Below, one piece after another: positions 1 through 8,430 of a stretch of 19,794 bases of DNA. This DNA is from an uncultured Bacillota bacterium. Lineage in GTDB: Bacteria > Bacillota > Clostridia > Peptostreptococcales > Anaerovoracaceae. The translations under genes and the position numbers were made by a program. The notes under the pieces are model-generated. The model made no database searches. It saw only the letters and a list, made by a program, of their open reading frames with translations, and was not told the DNA's origin. Location of the stretch: NCBI GenBank assembly GCA_947302945.1, contig CAMYWZ010000002.1, positions 1 through 19,794 of the forward strand. Reading direction: 5' to 3'. Within the stretch, counting starts at the first letter, position 1; every line of letters begins with the position of its first letter.

Positions 1-2
1 TC

Positions 3-1190
3 GGACGTGCCGCGAACCAGGAAGAGGAGCCGGAACGCAAGTCCTGGACCCTGGCAGATCCCACCGTATTCGCGGGGGTCAAAGCCGCCGAAGAGGCAGC
101 TGCCGAAAAGGCTGCAGAAGAGACAGCTGCTGACACAGAAGCCAAGCTCGCGGAGGCGTTTGCTGCCGCGAAGACTGTCGGAGAAGAAGCTGCCGAGCAG
201 GCAGTTGAGCAGGTATCCGAGGCCGCAGAGCAGGCTGAGGAAGCAGCAGAGACTATAGTTCAGGCTGTTGAAGAGACCGCCGAAGCCGCAGCAGAACAGG
301 CAGAAGAGGCCCTCGAGGCCGCTGCCGGCACTGCGGAGCAGATCGCGGAAACTGCCGCCGAAACAGTTGAGAATGCGGCGGAAACAGTCGCTGAAGCCGC
401 CGCTGAAACCGCAGAAACTGCTGCAGAGGCAGCTGCGGAAACCGCAGAAACTGCAGCTGAAACCGCAGAGGCCGTCGAACAGACCGTTACCGAAGCAGTG
501 GAAACCGCTGTGGATCAGGCTGCCGAGACCGTTGAAAACACCGCGGAAGAAGCCGTCAAGGCAGCGGACAGCATAGACGCGAAGCTTGCCGAAGCCGAAA
601 AGGCCATGGAAGAGAAGCTCGCCGAGGCGGACGCGGCGCTCGGTCAGAAGACCGAGGCGGAGCCGCAGGGCGCTGAGGCGCAGGCTCAGCCCGAAGAGGC
701 GGCCTTCCCAGGCGCCGACGTCGAAGACGCCCAGGCCCGCATCGCGGCTGCGATAGCAGCCGCCACCGCCGGCGCTGCCGCAGACCAGCCCGCCGAAGGC
801 GGATCCGAAGCCGAAGCTTCAGCCCAGCCCGCCGAAGGCGAAGGCGGAGACGTCCTCGCAGAAGCTCTGGCGGAAGGCGATCAGCCCTCCGAACCCACTC
901 ACGAGTTCGACTCCGAAGAAGTCAAGTCCGAGACCGAAAAGCAGGAAGAGGAGGAAGCCGCAGAGGACGAGACGGAAGTCAAGTCCAGGCACATCTTCCT
1001 CAAGATAATAGCGATAATACTCGTCATCTGAGCCATCTTCGAGGGCGTGGTGTACGGTCTCAAGCGCTTTGCACCCGAATCGCAGATCACCCAGAACGCA
1101 GTGCAGATAGAGCAGGGCGTCGGAGACGCTCTCGTATCGCTGTACGAGTCCGTCGCCGAAGGCATCCAGAAGCTCTTCGGAGGCAACTGA
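3..1190 (+). pseudogene. Ala/Glu-rich coiled-coil-like membrane-anchored protein, 5'-partial, with in-frame TGA
   Basis: The frame is open from the window edge (codon at base 3) to a TGA at 1029-1031, and clearly coding sequence continues in the same frame for 52 codons to a second TGA at 1188-1190. The true start lies outside the window. The first roughly 250 visible residues are almost all Ala, Glu, Thr, Gln and Val in short repeats (AAETVENAAETVAEAAAET type), as expected for long amphipathic helices of coiled-coil, apolipoprotein or LEA type. An acidic Pro/Gln linker follows, then a basic residue pair and a hydrophobic stretch (IFLKIIAIILVI) that runs straight into the TGA; the continuation (AIFEGVVYGL) completes a normal membrane helix. 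The TGA therefore most simply replaces a TGG Trp codon, by nonsense mutation or sequence error. The gene sits 13 bases before the UPF0182 gene and probably shares its transcript. The function is unknown. If the TGA is real, the product is 342 visible residues with a truncated anchor. Confidence 0.7.
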
Positions 1191-1203
1191 CAGGAACACT
1201 GAT

Positions 1204-4143
1204 ATGGAAAACGAAAAAAGCACAAAAACAAGGACCCAGAACGCGCGCATGAAGGGCATAGTCATTGCCTTCATCGTGTTCGCGATACTCGCCGTGATAG
1301 TTGCCTGTTCGGACTTCATCACGGACCTCATCTGGTTCGGCGAGGTCGGCTACACCTCGGTCTTCCTCACCGAGATATTCACGAAGATCAAGATCGGCGT
1401 GCCCATGTTCCTTATCATAGCCGCGCTCACCTTCCTGATCCTCAACGCGCTCAAAAACAATTTCCTCAAAAAGAACGACTTCAAGCTGGAGACCGAAAAG
1501 GACAAGAAGTCCGTCCGCCGCGTAAGGCTGGTGCTTTCGGTGATCCTTGGGCTCTTCCTCTCCATAGTGCTCGTCAGCAAACTCTGGTTCAACATGCTGG
1601 AGTTCATCAACAGCTCGAGCTTTAACATCGCGGACCCGCTGTTCGGAAACGACGTAGGTTTCTACATGTTCCGCTACGAGTTCCTTTCGGGCCTTGCTGA
1701 CAGCGCCATCATGATAATCGTGGCCTTCCTCATCGTCACGGTCCTCTTCCACTCCGTTCTCGTCGGCATAGCCACTCCCACCGAGGAGCGTCAGCGCGCC
1801 CCCAGGCAGGAAGGATTCGAGTTCGACCCTGCCGACCCCCTCGGTTCGATATTCAAGAGCTTCGGCTCCAAAGTCGAAGACGCGAAGGAAGACGCAGCCG
1901 GAAGCCCGCTCGTGGTCAAGGGCAAAGCCATACTCAAAGTTGCGCTCAGGGAAGTAGTCATACTCGGAGTGCTGCTCTTCCTTACACTTGCGGCAAAGCT
2001 GTATCTGTCCAGGTTCGGACTGCTCTACGGTGGAACGGGAGTCGCCTACGGCGCCGGCTACACGGACGCCACGGTAACGCTCAACGTCTACCGCATACTC
2101 ATCGTGCTTGCCCTGATAGAAGCTGTCCTGCTCATAATTGCTGCAACTAAAAAGAAATTCAAGCTAGCTATAATAGTTCCCATCGTCATGATAGCGGTCT
2201 CCATACTGGGGACAGGTGCGTCGATGCTCGTGCAGAACATCATCGTAGAGCCCAACGAGCTTTCGAAAGAGAGCAAGTACCTGGAGAACAACATCACCTA
2301 CACCCGCCTGGCCTACGATCTGGCTGACATCAGGAGCGAAAGCTTCGAGCCGGACGCGGATCTTGACATCAAGGACGTCCTCCGCAACATGGGCACGCTC
2401 TCCAACATACGCATCAACGACTTCGCGCCCACCAAGCAGTTCTACACCCAGACCCAGTCCATCAGGGCCTATTACAACTTCAACGACGTGGACGTAGACC
2501 GCTACAGCATCAACAACGAGTACACCCAGGTCTTCCTCTCTGCCAGAGAGATCGATTCGGCCAGGGTGGAGGACTCCTGGCTCATCAGGCACCTCAAGTA
2601 CACCCACGGCTACGGCCTCACGCTTTCAAGAGTGGACAAGGTCACGAGCAGCGGCCAGCCGGACATGCTCATCCAGAGCATCCCGCCGGTCTCCAGCATC
2701 CCTGAGGTTTCGATCACCCGCCCGGAGATCTACTACGGCGAGCTCAACAATGAATACATAATCGTGAACACCAAGGAGGAGGAGTTCGACTATCCCTCCG
2801 GCGATTCCAACGTGTACAACATGTATGAAGGCAAGGGCGGCATAAAGCTCAACCTGGCCAACCGCCTGCTGTTCGCGATACGCGAGAAGACCTTCAAGAT
2901 GCTGGTCTCCACCAACGTCACCAAGGATTCGCGCATACTCATATACCGCAACATAATGACGAGAGTCCGCAAGATCGCTCCGTTCCTCACCTACGACGAC
3001 GATCCCTACGTGGTCACCGTAAACGGCGGAGTCTACTGGATAGTGGACGCCTACACCCAGAGCACCCTCTACCCGTACTCCGAGCCCTACGACGCGCGCT
3101 ACGAGACCAACTACGTGCGCAACTCGGTCAAGATCATAATCGACGCCTACAACGGCGATGTGGACTTCTACATCGTGGACGAGGACGACCCGATAGTCCA
3201 GACCCTCGCCAAGATATACCCGAAGCTCTTCAAGAGCTTCAGCCAGATGCCGGAAGCCTTTAAGGCCCACTTGCAGTACCCGAACGCTCTGTTCAACATC
3301 CAGAGCCAGGTCTACGCGAAGTACCATATGACGGACGTCGCGGTCTTCTACCAGAAAGAGGACGCGTGGCAGATCGCCAAGGACATCTACGGCAAGGATC
3401 AAGTGACGATGACCTCCAACTTCTTCATCATGAAGCTGCCCGGGGAAGATCAGCCTGAATTCGTAAGCCAGATCTCCTACACCCCGGCAGGCAAGGACAA
3501 CCTCACCGGCATACTCATCGCACGTTCCGACGGCGCTCACTACGGCGACATAGTCCTCTACCAGATGCCCAAGAACAGGCTGATCTACGGCCCGCTGCAG
3601 ATAGAGGCCAAGATCAACCAGAACACCGAGATATCGGCGGACTTCACGCTGTGGAGCAACAGCGGCTCTTCGTACTCGCGCGGAGAGATGTTCGTAATTC
3701 CTATTGAAAACTCGCTGCTCTACGTGGAGCCGGTATACCTGGAGGCGTCCACCGGGAGCCTTCCGGAAGTCAAGAAGGTAATAGTCTTCTACGACGAGAA
3801 GATGGCCTACGCGGACACGCTCGCGCAGGCTCTCGACCAGCTCTTCGGCAAGGGTGCGGGGGATCCGCTGCTCACCAGCTACCCGATAGTCACAGGCTAC
3901 GAGATGGCCGACGCCATCGAGAAGGCTGAGAATCAGCCTCCCACACCGGTCGATCCGAACCACGGCTCAGACCAGCCCGGCGACGACACCGAAGACAAGA
4001 CCATATCCGAGCTTGCGGCTCTTGCCCAGAAGGCTTACGAGAACGCCCAGGAGGCTCTTAAGAAGCTCGACTGGACAGCCTACGGCGAGTACATGGACCA
4101 GCTCTCCGGATACCTGGAGAAGATGGCAGGAAAGGATAAGTAA
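1204..4143 (+). CDS. UPF0182 family integral membrane protein
   Basis: The 979-residue product has the size and layout of the UPF0182 (COG1615) family, whose function is unknown. Seven hydrophobic segments are visible at about residues 17-37, 64-82, 106-128, 163-188, 249-268, 296-314 and 320-345. A large, mainly soluble domain follows, which in this family is predicted to lie outside the membrane. It opens with a family-typical stretch around 348-373 (EPNELSKESKYLENNI followed by TRLAYDL). The end is a short acidic Pro-rich linker (about 915-935) and a charged amphipathic helix, as in other family members. A basic N-terminus before TM1 suits an uncleaved anchor. The start at 1204 has a modest AGGAA upstream. 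The TAA stop overlaps the ATG of the next gene (TAATG), which implies translational coupling. The family assignment is firm; no biochemical role can be stated. Confidence 0.92.
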   Translation: MENEKSTKTRTQNARMKGIVIAFIVFAILAVIVACSDFITDLIWFGEVGYTSVFLTEIFTKIKIGVPMFLIIAALTFLILNALKNNFLKKNDFKLETEKDKKSVRRVRLVLSVILGLFLSIVLVSKLWFNMLEFINSSSFNIADPLFGNDVGFYMFRYEFLSGLADSAIMIIVAFLIVTVLFHSVLVGIATPTEERQRAPRQEGFEFDPADPLGSIFKSFGSKVEDAKEDAAGSPLVVKGKAILKVALREVVILGVLLFLTLAAKLYLSRFGLLYGGTGVAYGAGYTDATVTLNVYRILIVLALIEAVLLIIAATKKKFKLAIIVPIVMIAVSILGTGASMLVQNIIVEPNELSKESKYLENNITYTRLAYDLADIRSESFEPDADLDIKDVLRNMGTLSNIRINDFAPTKQFYTQTQSIRAYYNFNDVDVDRYSINNEYTQVFLSAREIDSARVEDSWLIRHLKYTHGYGLTLSRVDKVTSSGQPDMLIQSIPPVSSIPEVSITRPEIYYGELNNEYIIVNTKEEEFDYPSGDSNVYNMYEGKGGIKLNLANRLLFAIREKTFKMLVSTNVTKDSRILIYRNIMTRVRKIAPFLTYDDDPYVVTVNGGVYWIVDAYTQSTLYPYSEPYDARYETNYVRNSVKIIIDAYNGDVDFYIVDEDDPIVQTLAKIYPKLFKSFSQMPEAFKAHLQYPNALFNIQSQVYAKYHMTDVAVFYQKEDAWQIAKDIYGKDQVTMTSNFFIMKLPGEDQPEFVSQISYTPAGKDNLTGILIARSDGAHYGDIVLYQMPKNRLIYGPLQIEAKINQNTEISADFTLWSNSGSSYSRGEMFVIPIENSLLYVEPVYLEASTGSLPEVKKVIVFYDEKMAYADTLAQALDQLFGKGAGDPLLTSYPIVTGYEMADAIEKAENQPPTPVDPNHGSDQPGDDTEDKTISELAALAQKAYENAQEALKKLDWTAYGEYMDQLSGYLEKMAGKDK

Positions 4144-6056
4144 TGGTAAACGAACTGCTTTACCGCATCACGCCGGAAAACCACACTAAAGACCGGATCA
4201 CAGCTATCCTCGGGAAACATCCCGAGGTAGCTTTTGTATCGCTTGTGGCTGTGGATATAAACGGCAACGATACAGACGAAAAGATCCCCGTGGGTGTGAT
4301 GCTTTCGGACATAGACGGTTTCCTCTCAAGGGGAGTGCAGACCGACGGATCTTCGGTGCAGCTCCCGCTCATAGCGGACATCGCCAACGCCAAGGTCACG
4401 CTGGTGCCGGATCTTGGTGTCAACTGGTACGTTGACTACAATTACGATATCACCGGGGACGACGCTGCGCACGGCACGCTCCCGGTCGGCACGCTCCGCA
4501 TCCCGGCCACGCTCATGCACAACGAGTCGCTGGAAGTGGGCTCCAGGGTCATACTCCGCGACGCGGTAGCGGCCTTCAAAGAGCAGGTGGCGGAGCTGAT
4601 CAAGGACCATCCCTACCTTTCGAAATACATGCTTTTGGACAGCGTCTCGGACCTGGACAGCATAGATCTGACATCCGCCACGGAGATGGAGTTCTACGTA
4701 AAGACTCCGCACGAGGTGGCTGACAAGGAGAGGCTCCACACCTCGCAGGAGCTCAAGGAGCAGTACTGGAAGAGGACAGTGGGCCCTGTAAGGTCGGCTC
4801 TTGAAAGCACCCTGATGCTTCTTGACAAGTACGGTTTCGGCGTCGAGATGGGCCACAAGGAGGTCGGCGGCGTCAATCCGGAGATGATGCAGGGCGGAGA
4901 TTTTTCGCACATCATGGAGCAGCTGGAGATAGACTGGCAGTACGCCGAGCCCATGCAGGCTGCCGACAACGACGTCGAGATACGCTACATCATAAAGGAC
5001 GTGTTCCGCAGGTTCGGGCTGGACGTCACCTTCATGGCAAAGCCGGTGGAGGGCGCCGCGGGCTCCGGCAAGCACACGCATTTCGGGGCTGCCGCAAAGC
5101 TCAAAAACGGCAGGACCATAAGCCTTTTCGCGGCCAAGAACCCCAGGAGGGACTACTTAAGCCCCATTGGCTTCGGCGCTCTCATGGGCCTTCTTAAAAA
5201 TTACGAGATCATCAATCCGATAGCGAATTCCACGTCGGATGCCATAAACAGACTCAAGCCGGGCTTCGAGGCGCCGGTCAGCATAGTCACGAGCCTTGGA
5301 AGGGACGTGCTTACGCCTTCCCGGAACAGGAGCGTGCTTGCCTGCGTCATCCGGGACCCGGAAAAGCCCATGGTAACGCGCTTCGAGCTGCGCTCGCCCA
5401 ACCCCAAGAGCAACACCTACCTGGTTATCGCGGCCTGCCTCATGGCAATGCTGGACGGAATCAGGGCGGCTGTGGAGGATGAGAAGACGCCTCAGGAGCT
5501 TTTAGAGTCTCTTTCCAAGAGGCCGGGGGACAGCGATTTCTACCTCGAGACCGGCAGGGCTTACCGCGCGGAGGAGAACATCTTCGAGGACTACAGCGCC
5601 CAGGAGAGGGACAGCCTGTTCGGCCACACTCCGGCGACGGCCTGGGAGAACATCAGCGCTTTCGAAAAGTACCCGGACAAGACCCGCGTGCTGTTCTGCG
5701 GCGGAACGTTCACGGAACTGGACATAGAGTCGTTCAAGGCCGCTGCTCTGGACAGCTGGGTCCGCGAGCTCCACGACCGCATAGTCCCCGAGCTCCGCGA
5801 GAGGGTAAGGCGCTGCAGAAAGAAGCACGACGACGGACAGTGCACCGATCTGGACCGCGCCAGGTACGACGTCATCCGCAGCATGTCCGCGGACATCGCA
5901 AAGGACAGCAAGGCGTCGGTATCGCTGCTCACGCAGCTTGCCAGGGCGCTTGAGGACAAGGATTATCAGAGGGCTTCGGACCTGCAGCTCCTCACCGTGG
6001 AGCGGGTGCAGGCTCTCGAGGCGGTCTACGCGGAATACTGCCGCAATATTATTTAG
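4143..6056 (+). CDS. Glutamine synthetase, long form with C-terminal helical extension
   Basis: Glutamine synthetases join ammonia and glutamate using ATP in the cytoplasm. The 637-residue product shows the catalytic signatures in order: EMEF metal ligands at 181-184, GHKEVGG around 237-243 in the place of the usual H-x-E/P-G-Q loop, the ATP-binding motif GSGKHTH at 307-313, the RNR cluster near 394-396, and RFELRSPNP at 413-421 with the metal and substrate residues. The N-terminal part (about 25-115) fits the beta-grasp domain. Residues from about 445 to 637 form an extra, strongly helical, charged tail that the 440-470-residue type I enzymes lack. Type III enzymes are longer, so this belongs to a long or divergent GS class. 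Its start overlaps the UPF0182 stop by one base, without a separate promoter. A related gamma-glutamyl ligase is possible, but the motifs are well kept. Confidence 0.87.
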   Translation: MVNELLYRITPENHTKDRITAILGKHPEVAFVSLVAVDINGNDTDEKIPVGVMLSDIDGFLSRGVQTDGSSVQLPLIADIANAKVTLVPDLGVNWYVDYNYDITGDDAAHGTLPVGTLRIPATLMHNESLEVGSRVILRDAVAAFKEQVAELIKDHPYLSKYMLLDSVSDLDSIDLTSATEMEFYVKTPHEVADKERLHTSQELKEQYWKRTVGPVRSALESTLMLLDKYGFGVEMGHKEVGGVNPEMMQGGDFSHIMEQLEIDWQYAEPMQAADNDVEIRYIIKDVFRRFGLDVTFMAKPVEGAAGSGKHTHFGAAAKLKNGRTISLFAAKNPRRDYLSPIGFGALMGLLKNYEIINPIANSTSDAINRLKPGFEAPVSIVTSLGRDVLTPSRNRSVLACVIRDPEKPMVTRFELRSPNPKSNTYLVIAACLMAMLDGIRAAVEDEKTPQELLESLSKRPGDSDFYLETGRAYRAEENIFEDYSAQERDSLFGHTPATAWENISAFEKYPDKTRVLFCGGTFTELDIESFKAAALDSWVRELHDRIVPELRERVRRCRKKHDDGQCTDLDRARYDVIRSMSADIAKDSKASVSLLTQLARALEDKDYQRASDLQLLTVERVQALEAVYAEYCRNII

Positions 6057-6058
6057 CC

Positions 6059-6787
6059 ATGTTAGCATTCATAAGCGGCGCCGGCCGCGGGATAGGGGCC
6101 GCGTGCGCGGTCGAACTCGCGCGCCAGGGCTTCGACATCATCATCAATTACAACAAGTCGCGCCAGGGCGCCGAGGAGGTGGCCGCGGCGGTCGTCAAGC
6201 GGGGCAGCAAAGCGATACTTTGCCGTCTGGACGTTTCGGACCCCGGAGCTGTCAACGCGGTCTGCTCCGAGCTGATCCGCATGCACGGCGTTCCGGACGT
6301 GCTGGTCAACAACGCGGGAGTGAGCATTTCCGGGCTTGTTCAGGATGTAACTGACACTCAGTGGCAGGAAGTGATGGACGGCAACCTCAGGAGCATGTTC
6401 AGCCTCTGCAGGGCCTTCGTTCCTGGCATGGTGAGCCGCAAGAGCGGCTGCATCATCAACATCTCCTCGATGTGGGGACAGGCCGGAGCATCGTTCGAAT
6501 CGGTATACGCTGCGAGCAAAGGCGGGGTGGATGCCTTCACCAAGAGCCTTGCCAAAGAGCTGGGGCCTTCGGGGATACGCGTCAACGCCGTGGCGCCCGG
6601 CTGCATACTCACAGACATGTGCGCGGGCTATTCGGAAGAGGACCTTGCGGCGCTGGCTGAAGAGAGCGCCCTGGGCAGGAACGGCACGCCGGAGGACATC
6701 GCGAATGCCGTGGCTTTCCTGGCCTCGGACAAGGCGTCCTTCATAACGGGTCAGATCCTCGGCGTGAACGGCGGTCTGGTGATATAA
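6059..6787 (+). CDS. SDR-family NAD(P)-dependent oxidoreductase (FabG-like)
   Basis: This is a classical short-chain dehydrogenase/reductase of 242 residues, the usual family length. The Rossmann dinucleotide motif GAGRGIG is at 7-13, the structural NNAG at 84-87, and the catalytic tetrad is complete: Asn109, Ser137 (in NISS), Tyr150 and Lys154 (YAASK). PG near 180 and the C-terminal GQILGVNGG match the FabG group, which reduces 3-oxoacyl thioesters with NADPH. Many look-alikes act on other alcohols and ketones, so the substrate is uncertain. The start is two bases after the glutamine synthetase stop with no obvious ribosome binding site, so translation is probably coupled. The N-terminus is very short before the first strand (MLAFISG) but complete. 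It is the last gene of the first operon and is followed by a hairpin at 6793-6814. Confidence 0.9.
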   Translation: MLAFISGAGRGIGAACAVELARQGFDIIINYNKSRQGAEEVAAAVVKRGSKAILCRLDVSDPGAVNAVCSELIRMHGVPDVLVNNAGVSISGLVQDVTDTQWQEVMDGNLRSMFSLCRAFVPGMVSRKSGCIINISSMWGQAGASFESVYAASKGGVDAFTKSLAKELGPSGIRVNAVAPGCILTDMCAGYSEEDLAALAEESALGRNGTPEDIANAVAFLASDKASFITGQILGVNGGLVI

Positions 6788-6816
6788 AAAACAGGGGCGG
6801 CACAGGCCGCCCCTTT
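6787..6816. terminator. Shared hairpin between converging genes, strongest for the minus strand
   Basis: An 8-base perfect stem AGGGGCGG (6793-6800) pairs with CCGCCCCT (6807-6814) around a 6-base loop. On the minus strand it is followed by a run of six T (from 6791 to 6785), a textbook Rho-independent terminator for the carbohydrate-binding protein gene. On the plus strand only TTT follows, so it may end the UPF0182-GS-SDR transcript less efficiently. Confidence 0.85.
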
Positions 6817-6829
6817 AAGCTGCGTATTT

Positions 6830-8269
6830 TCAGTTGAGTTTGAAGCTGAACCAGCCCTTTATGGTCTCTATCAGCCTTGCGAACCAGCCTTCGGTCTCCG
6901 GGGTCTCGGTGATCTCGAGACCTTCCGGAAGCGGGAGGTCGTCGGGTATCGATTCAGGCTGCCGGCCGCCGAACTGCGGCATCTCCCCGTTCTGGCCGCT
7001 GAAGTCCGGCATCTCCCCGTTCTGACCGCCGAACTGCCTGCCCTGGCCCTTTTGGCCGAACATCTCGCTGCCGCCCATCTGGCTTCTCTGGCCGCCCATT
7101 CCGGCGTCCATCGTGGTCCCGTAGGGGTTCACGAAGCATCCGTCTGCAATGTAGCAGCTGCCGTCGTAATCCAGACCGCCTTCGCCGCCGTTGCTGGCGG
7201 ACTTCAGGATGGTGGTCAGGCCGCCGATGATGTTCACGTTGCCGTTGGAGTCTATGCCGTCGGCGCCCGCAGTGACGTTTATGGTGCCTCCCATGATGTT
7301 GAGGGAGTAGGTGTAGCCTGTGATGTCGCCGTTGGCGGCGTTGATGCCGTCGTCGGAAGCAGTCACGTTTATGGTTCCGCTGTAGATGTTGATTGTGGCG
7401 CCCTCGATGCCCTCGACTGACTTGCTGACAGTGATGACCGGGCCGGCGCTGCCTTCCTCGCCTATCGTGAGGATGTAGTCCGCATGTATGCCGTCGTCGC
7501 CTGCGCTTACGGTGATGGTGCCGGACTTGATCGTAAGGTCGGTGCCGGAGTTCATGCCGTCATTCGCGGCGTTGATCTTTATCGTCAGGTCTTCGCCGTC
7601 GATGATGAAGCTCGCTTCGGTGTAGCCGGCGGCTTTGTCGTCGTCGTCGAGATCGGAGACCTTGATGCCGTTCTTGCAGTTTCCGTTTATGATCAGGGTG
7701 CCGTTTCCGGTCAGGACCACGGAGGACCCAGCCTTGGCCTTAAGGGCCGCGCCGTCGAAGTCGTCCGTGTCTTCGTCCGCGATGTCTTCCGCGTCGGTGA
7801 GGGTGACTGTGCCTTCAATGATGACCTTCACCTCGGTGCCCTTGTTGAGGGAGACCGCAGCGCCTGTGGTGCTTGTAAGATCAAGGTCTTTGAGGATCAG
7901 GACCACGCCGGTGGTGCCTTTCTTGACGGCGAGATTGCCGTCGCTGCAGCTGCCTGTCACGATGTAGGTGCCAGAGGCGCTGATCTTGACGTTGTTGTTC
8001 GAATCGCTCATCACTATCGTGGTGGCATTCGTGTAGTCCGCTTCAAGCGCCTGCGCGCTGTTTTCTGTGAGTGTGCTTGTGAGTATCTCGGACGGGGAGC
8101 TGGAGTTGCCGATGGTACCGTTCTGAGTCATGCCGCCCATCTGTCCGCCTGCACCCATGGGTCCGCGCTGCTGCTCGGTGCTGTCCGCGAACGCGACTGC
8201 TCCTAAAGAGAGAGCCAGAACGGCTGTGAGTGCTATGCATGTGATTTTCCTTATATTATTACGTTTCAT
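6830..8269 (-). CDS. Secreted carbohydrate-binding domain protein, Cthe_2159-like
   Basis: The 479-residue product begins with a signal peptide (basic MKRNNIRK, hydrophobic core to about residue 24, AFA-DS cleavage-like site near 28). From about residue 70 to 375 it has repeated beta-strand rungs rich in Gly, Asp, Asn, Ile and Thr, with recurring G-(T/S)-I-N-V and D-D-G-I-(N/H) elements. These are typical of the right-handed parallel beta-helix of the Cthe_2159 family (DUF4353), whose founding member binds cellulose and pectin-like polysaccharides and calcium. Low-complexity Gly/Gln/Met segments flank the helix: about 34-50, and about 395-445, which includes a 10-residue tandem repeat GQNGEMP. 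The C-terminus (WFARLIETIKGWFSF) is amphipathic and could contact membrane or wall. A strong AGGAGG lies at 8279-8284, so the start is clear. No enzyme active site is evident; it is more likely a surface or matrix adhesin than a hydrolase. Confidence 0.83.
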   Translation of the reverse strand: MKRNNIRKITCIALTAVLALSLGAVAFADSTEQQRGPMGAGGQMGGMTQNGTIGNSSSPSEILTSTLTENSAQALEADYTNATTIVMSDSNNNVKISASGTYIVTGSCSDGNLAVKKGTTGVVLILKDLDLTSTTGAAVSLNKGTEVKVIIEGTVTLTDAEDIADEDTDDFDGAALKAKAGSSVVLTGNGTLIINGNCKNGIKVSDLDDDDKAAGYTEASFIIDGEDLTIKINAANDGMNSGTDLTIKSGTITVSAGDDGIHADYILTIGEEGSAGPVITVSKSVEGIEGATINIYSGTINVTASDDGINAANGDITGYTYSLNIMGGTINVTAGADGIDSNGNVNIIGGLTTILKSASNGGEGGLDYDGSCYIADGCFVNPYGTTMDAGMGGQRSQMGGSEMFGQKGQGRQFGGQNGEMPDFSGQNGEMPQFGGRQPESIPDDLPLPEGLEITETPETEGWFARLIETIKGWFSFKLN

Positions 8270-8430
8270 GGTATTTTCCTCCTTGTGTGATGATCTATGT
8301 CAATGGGCTTTGCCCTTTTCGCTTTGAATGATACAGGGCGAATATGGAAAACAAACAAGCAAATTATAAAGAAAGTGTGTTGCTTTGCGGTGTTTTCCTT
8401 TATAATTGAGGCGGAAGGAGCCGAGAAAGC
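8270..8430. promoter_or_regulatory. Divergent promoter region between carbohydrate-binding protein and CPBP protease genes
   Basis: This 161-base, AT-rich gap must drive both flanking genes. On the plus strand a perfect TATAAT (8401-8406) has a weak TTGCTT (8380-8385) 15 bases upstream; it would give a very short leader, since the AAGGAG of the protease gene is at 8415-8420. On the minus strand a TATAAT (complement of 8363-8368) lies about 95 bases before the start at 8269 but has no good -35 box. The -10 boxes are clear matches; real promoter use is an inference. Confidence 0.4.

Noticed and set aside
1029..1031. Selenocysteine at the in-frame TGA
   Set aside because: The codon falls in a membrane helix with no redox motif and I see no convincing SECIS hairpin right after it; a TGG-to-TGA change is simpler.
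2626..3963. A 445-codon minus-strand open frame inside the UPF0182 gene
   Set aside because: It is an antisense shadow with Val/Leu/Arg/Asp-biased composition; the UPF0182 frame matches its family along its full length.
7052..8206. Long plus-strand open frames opposite the carbohydrate-binding protein gene
   Set aside because: They are antisense shadows of a GC-rich repeat-containing gene; the minus-strand product has a signal peptide, a ribosome binding site and family features.
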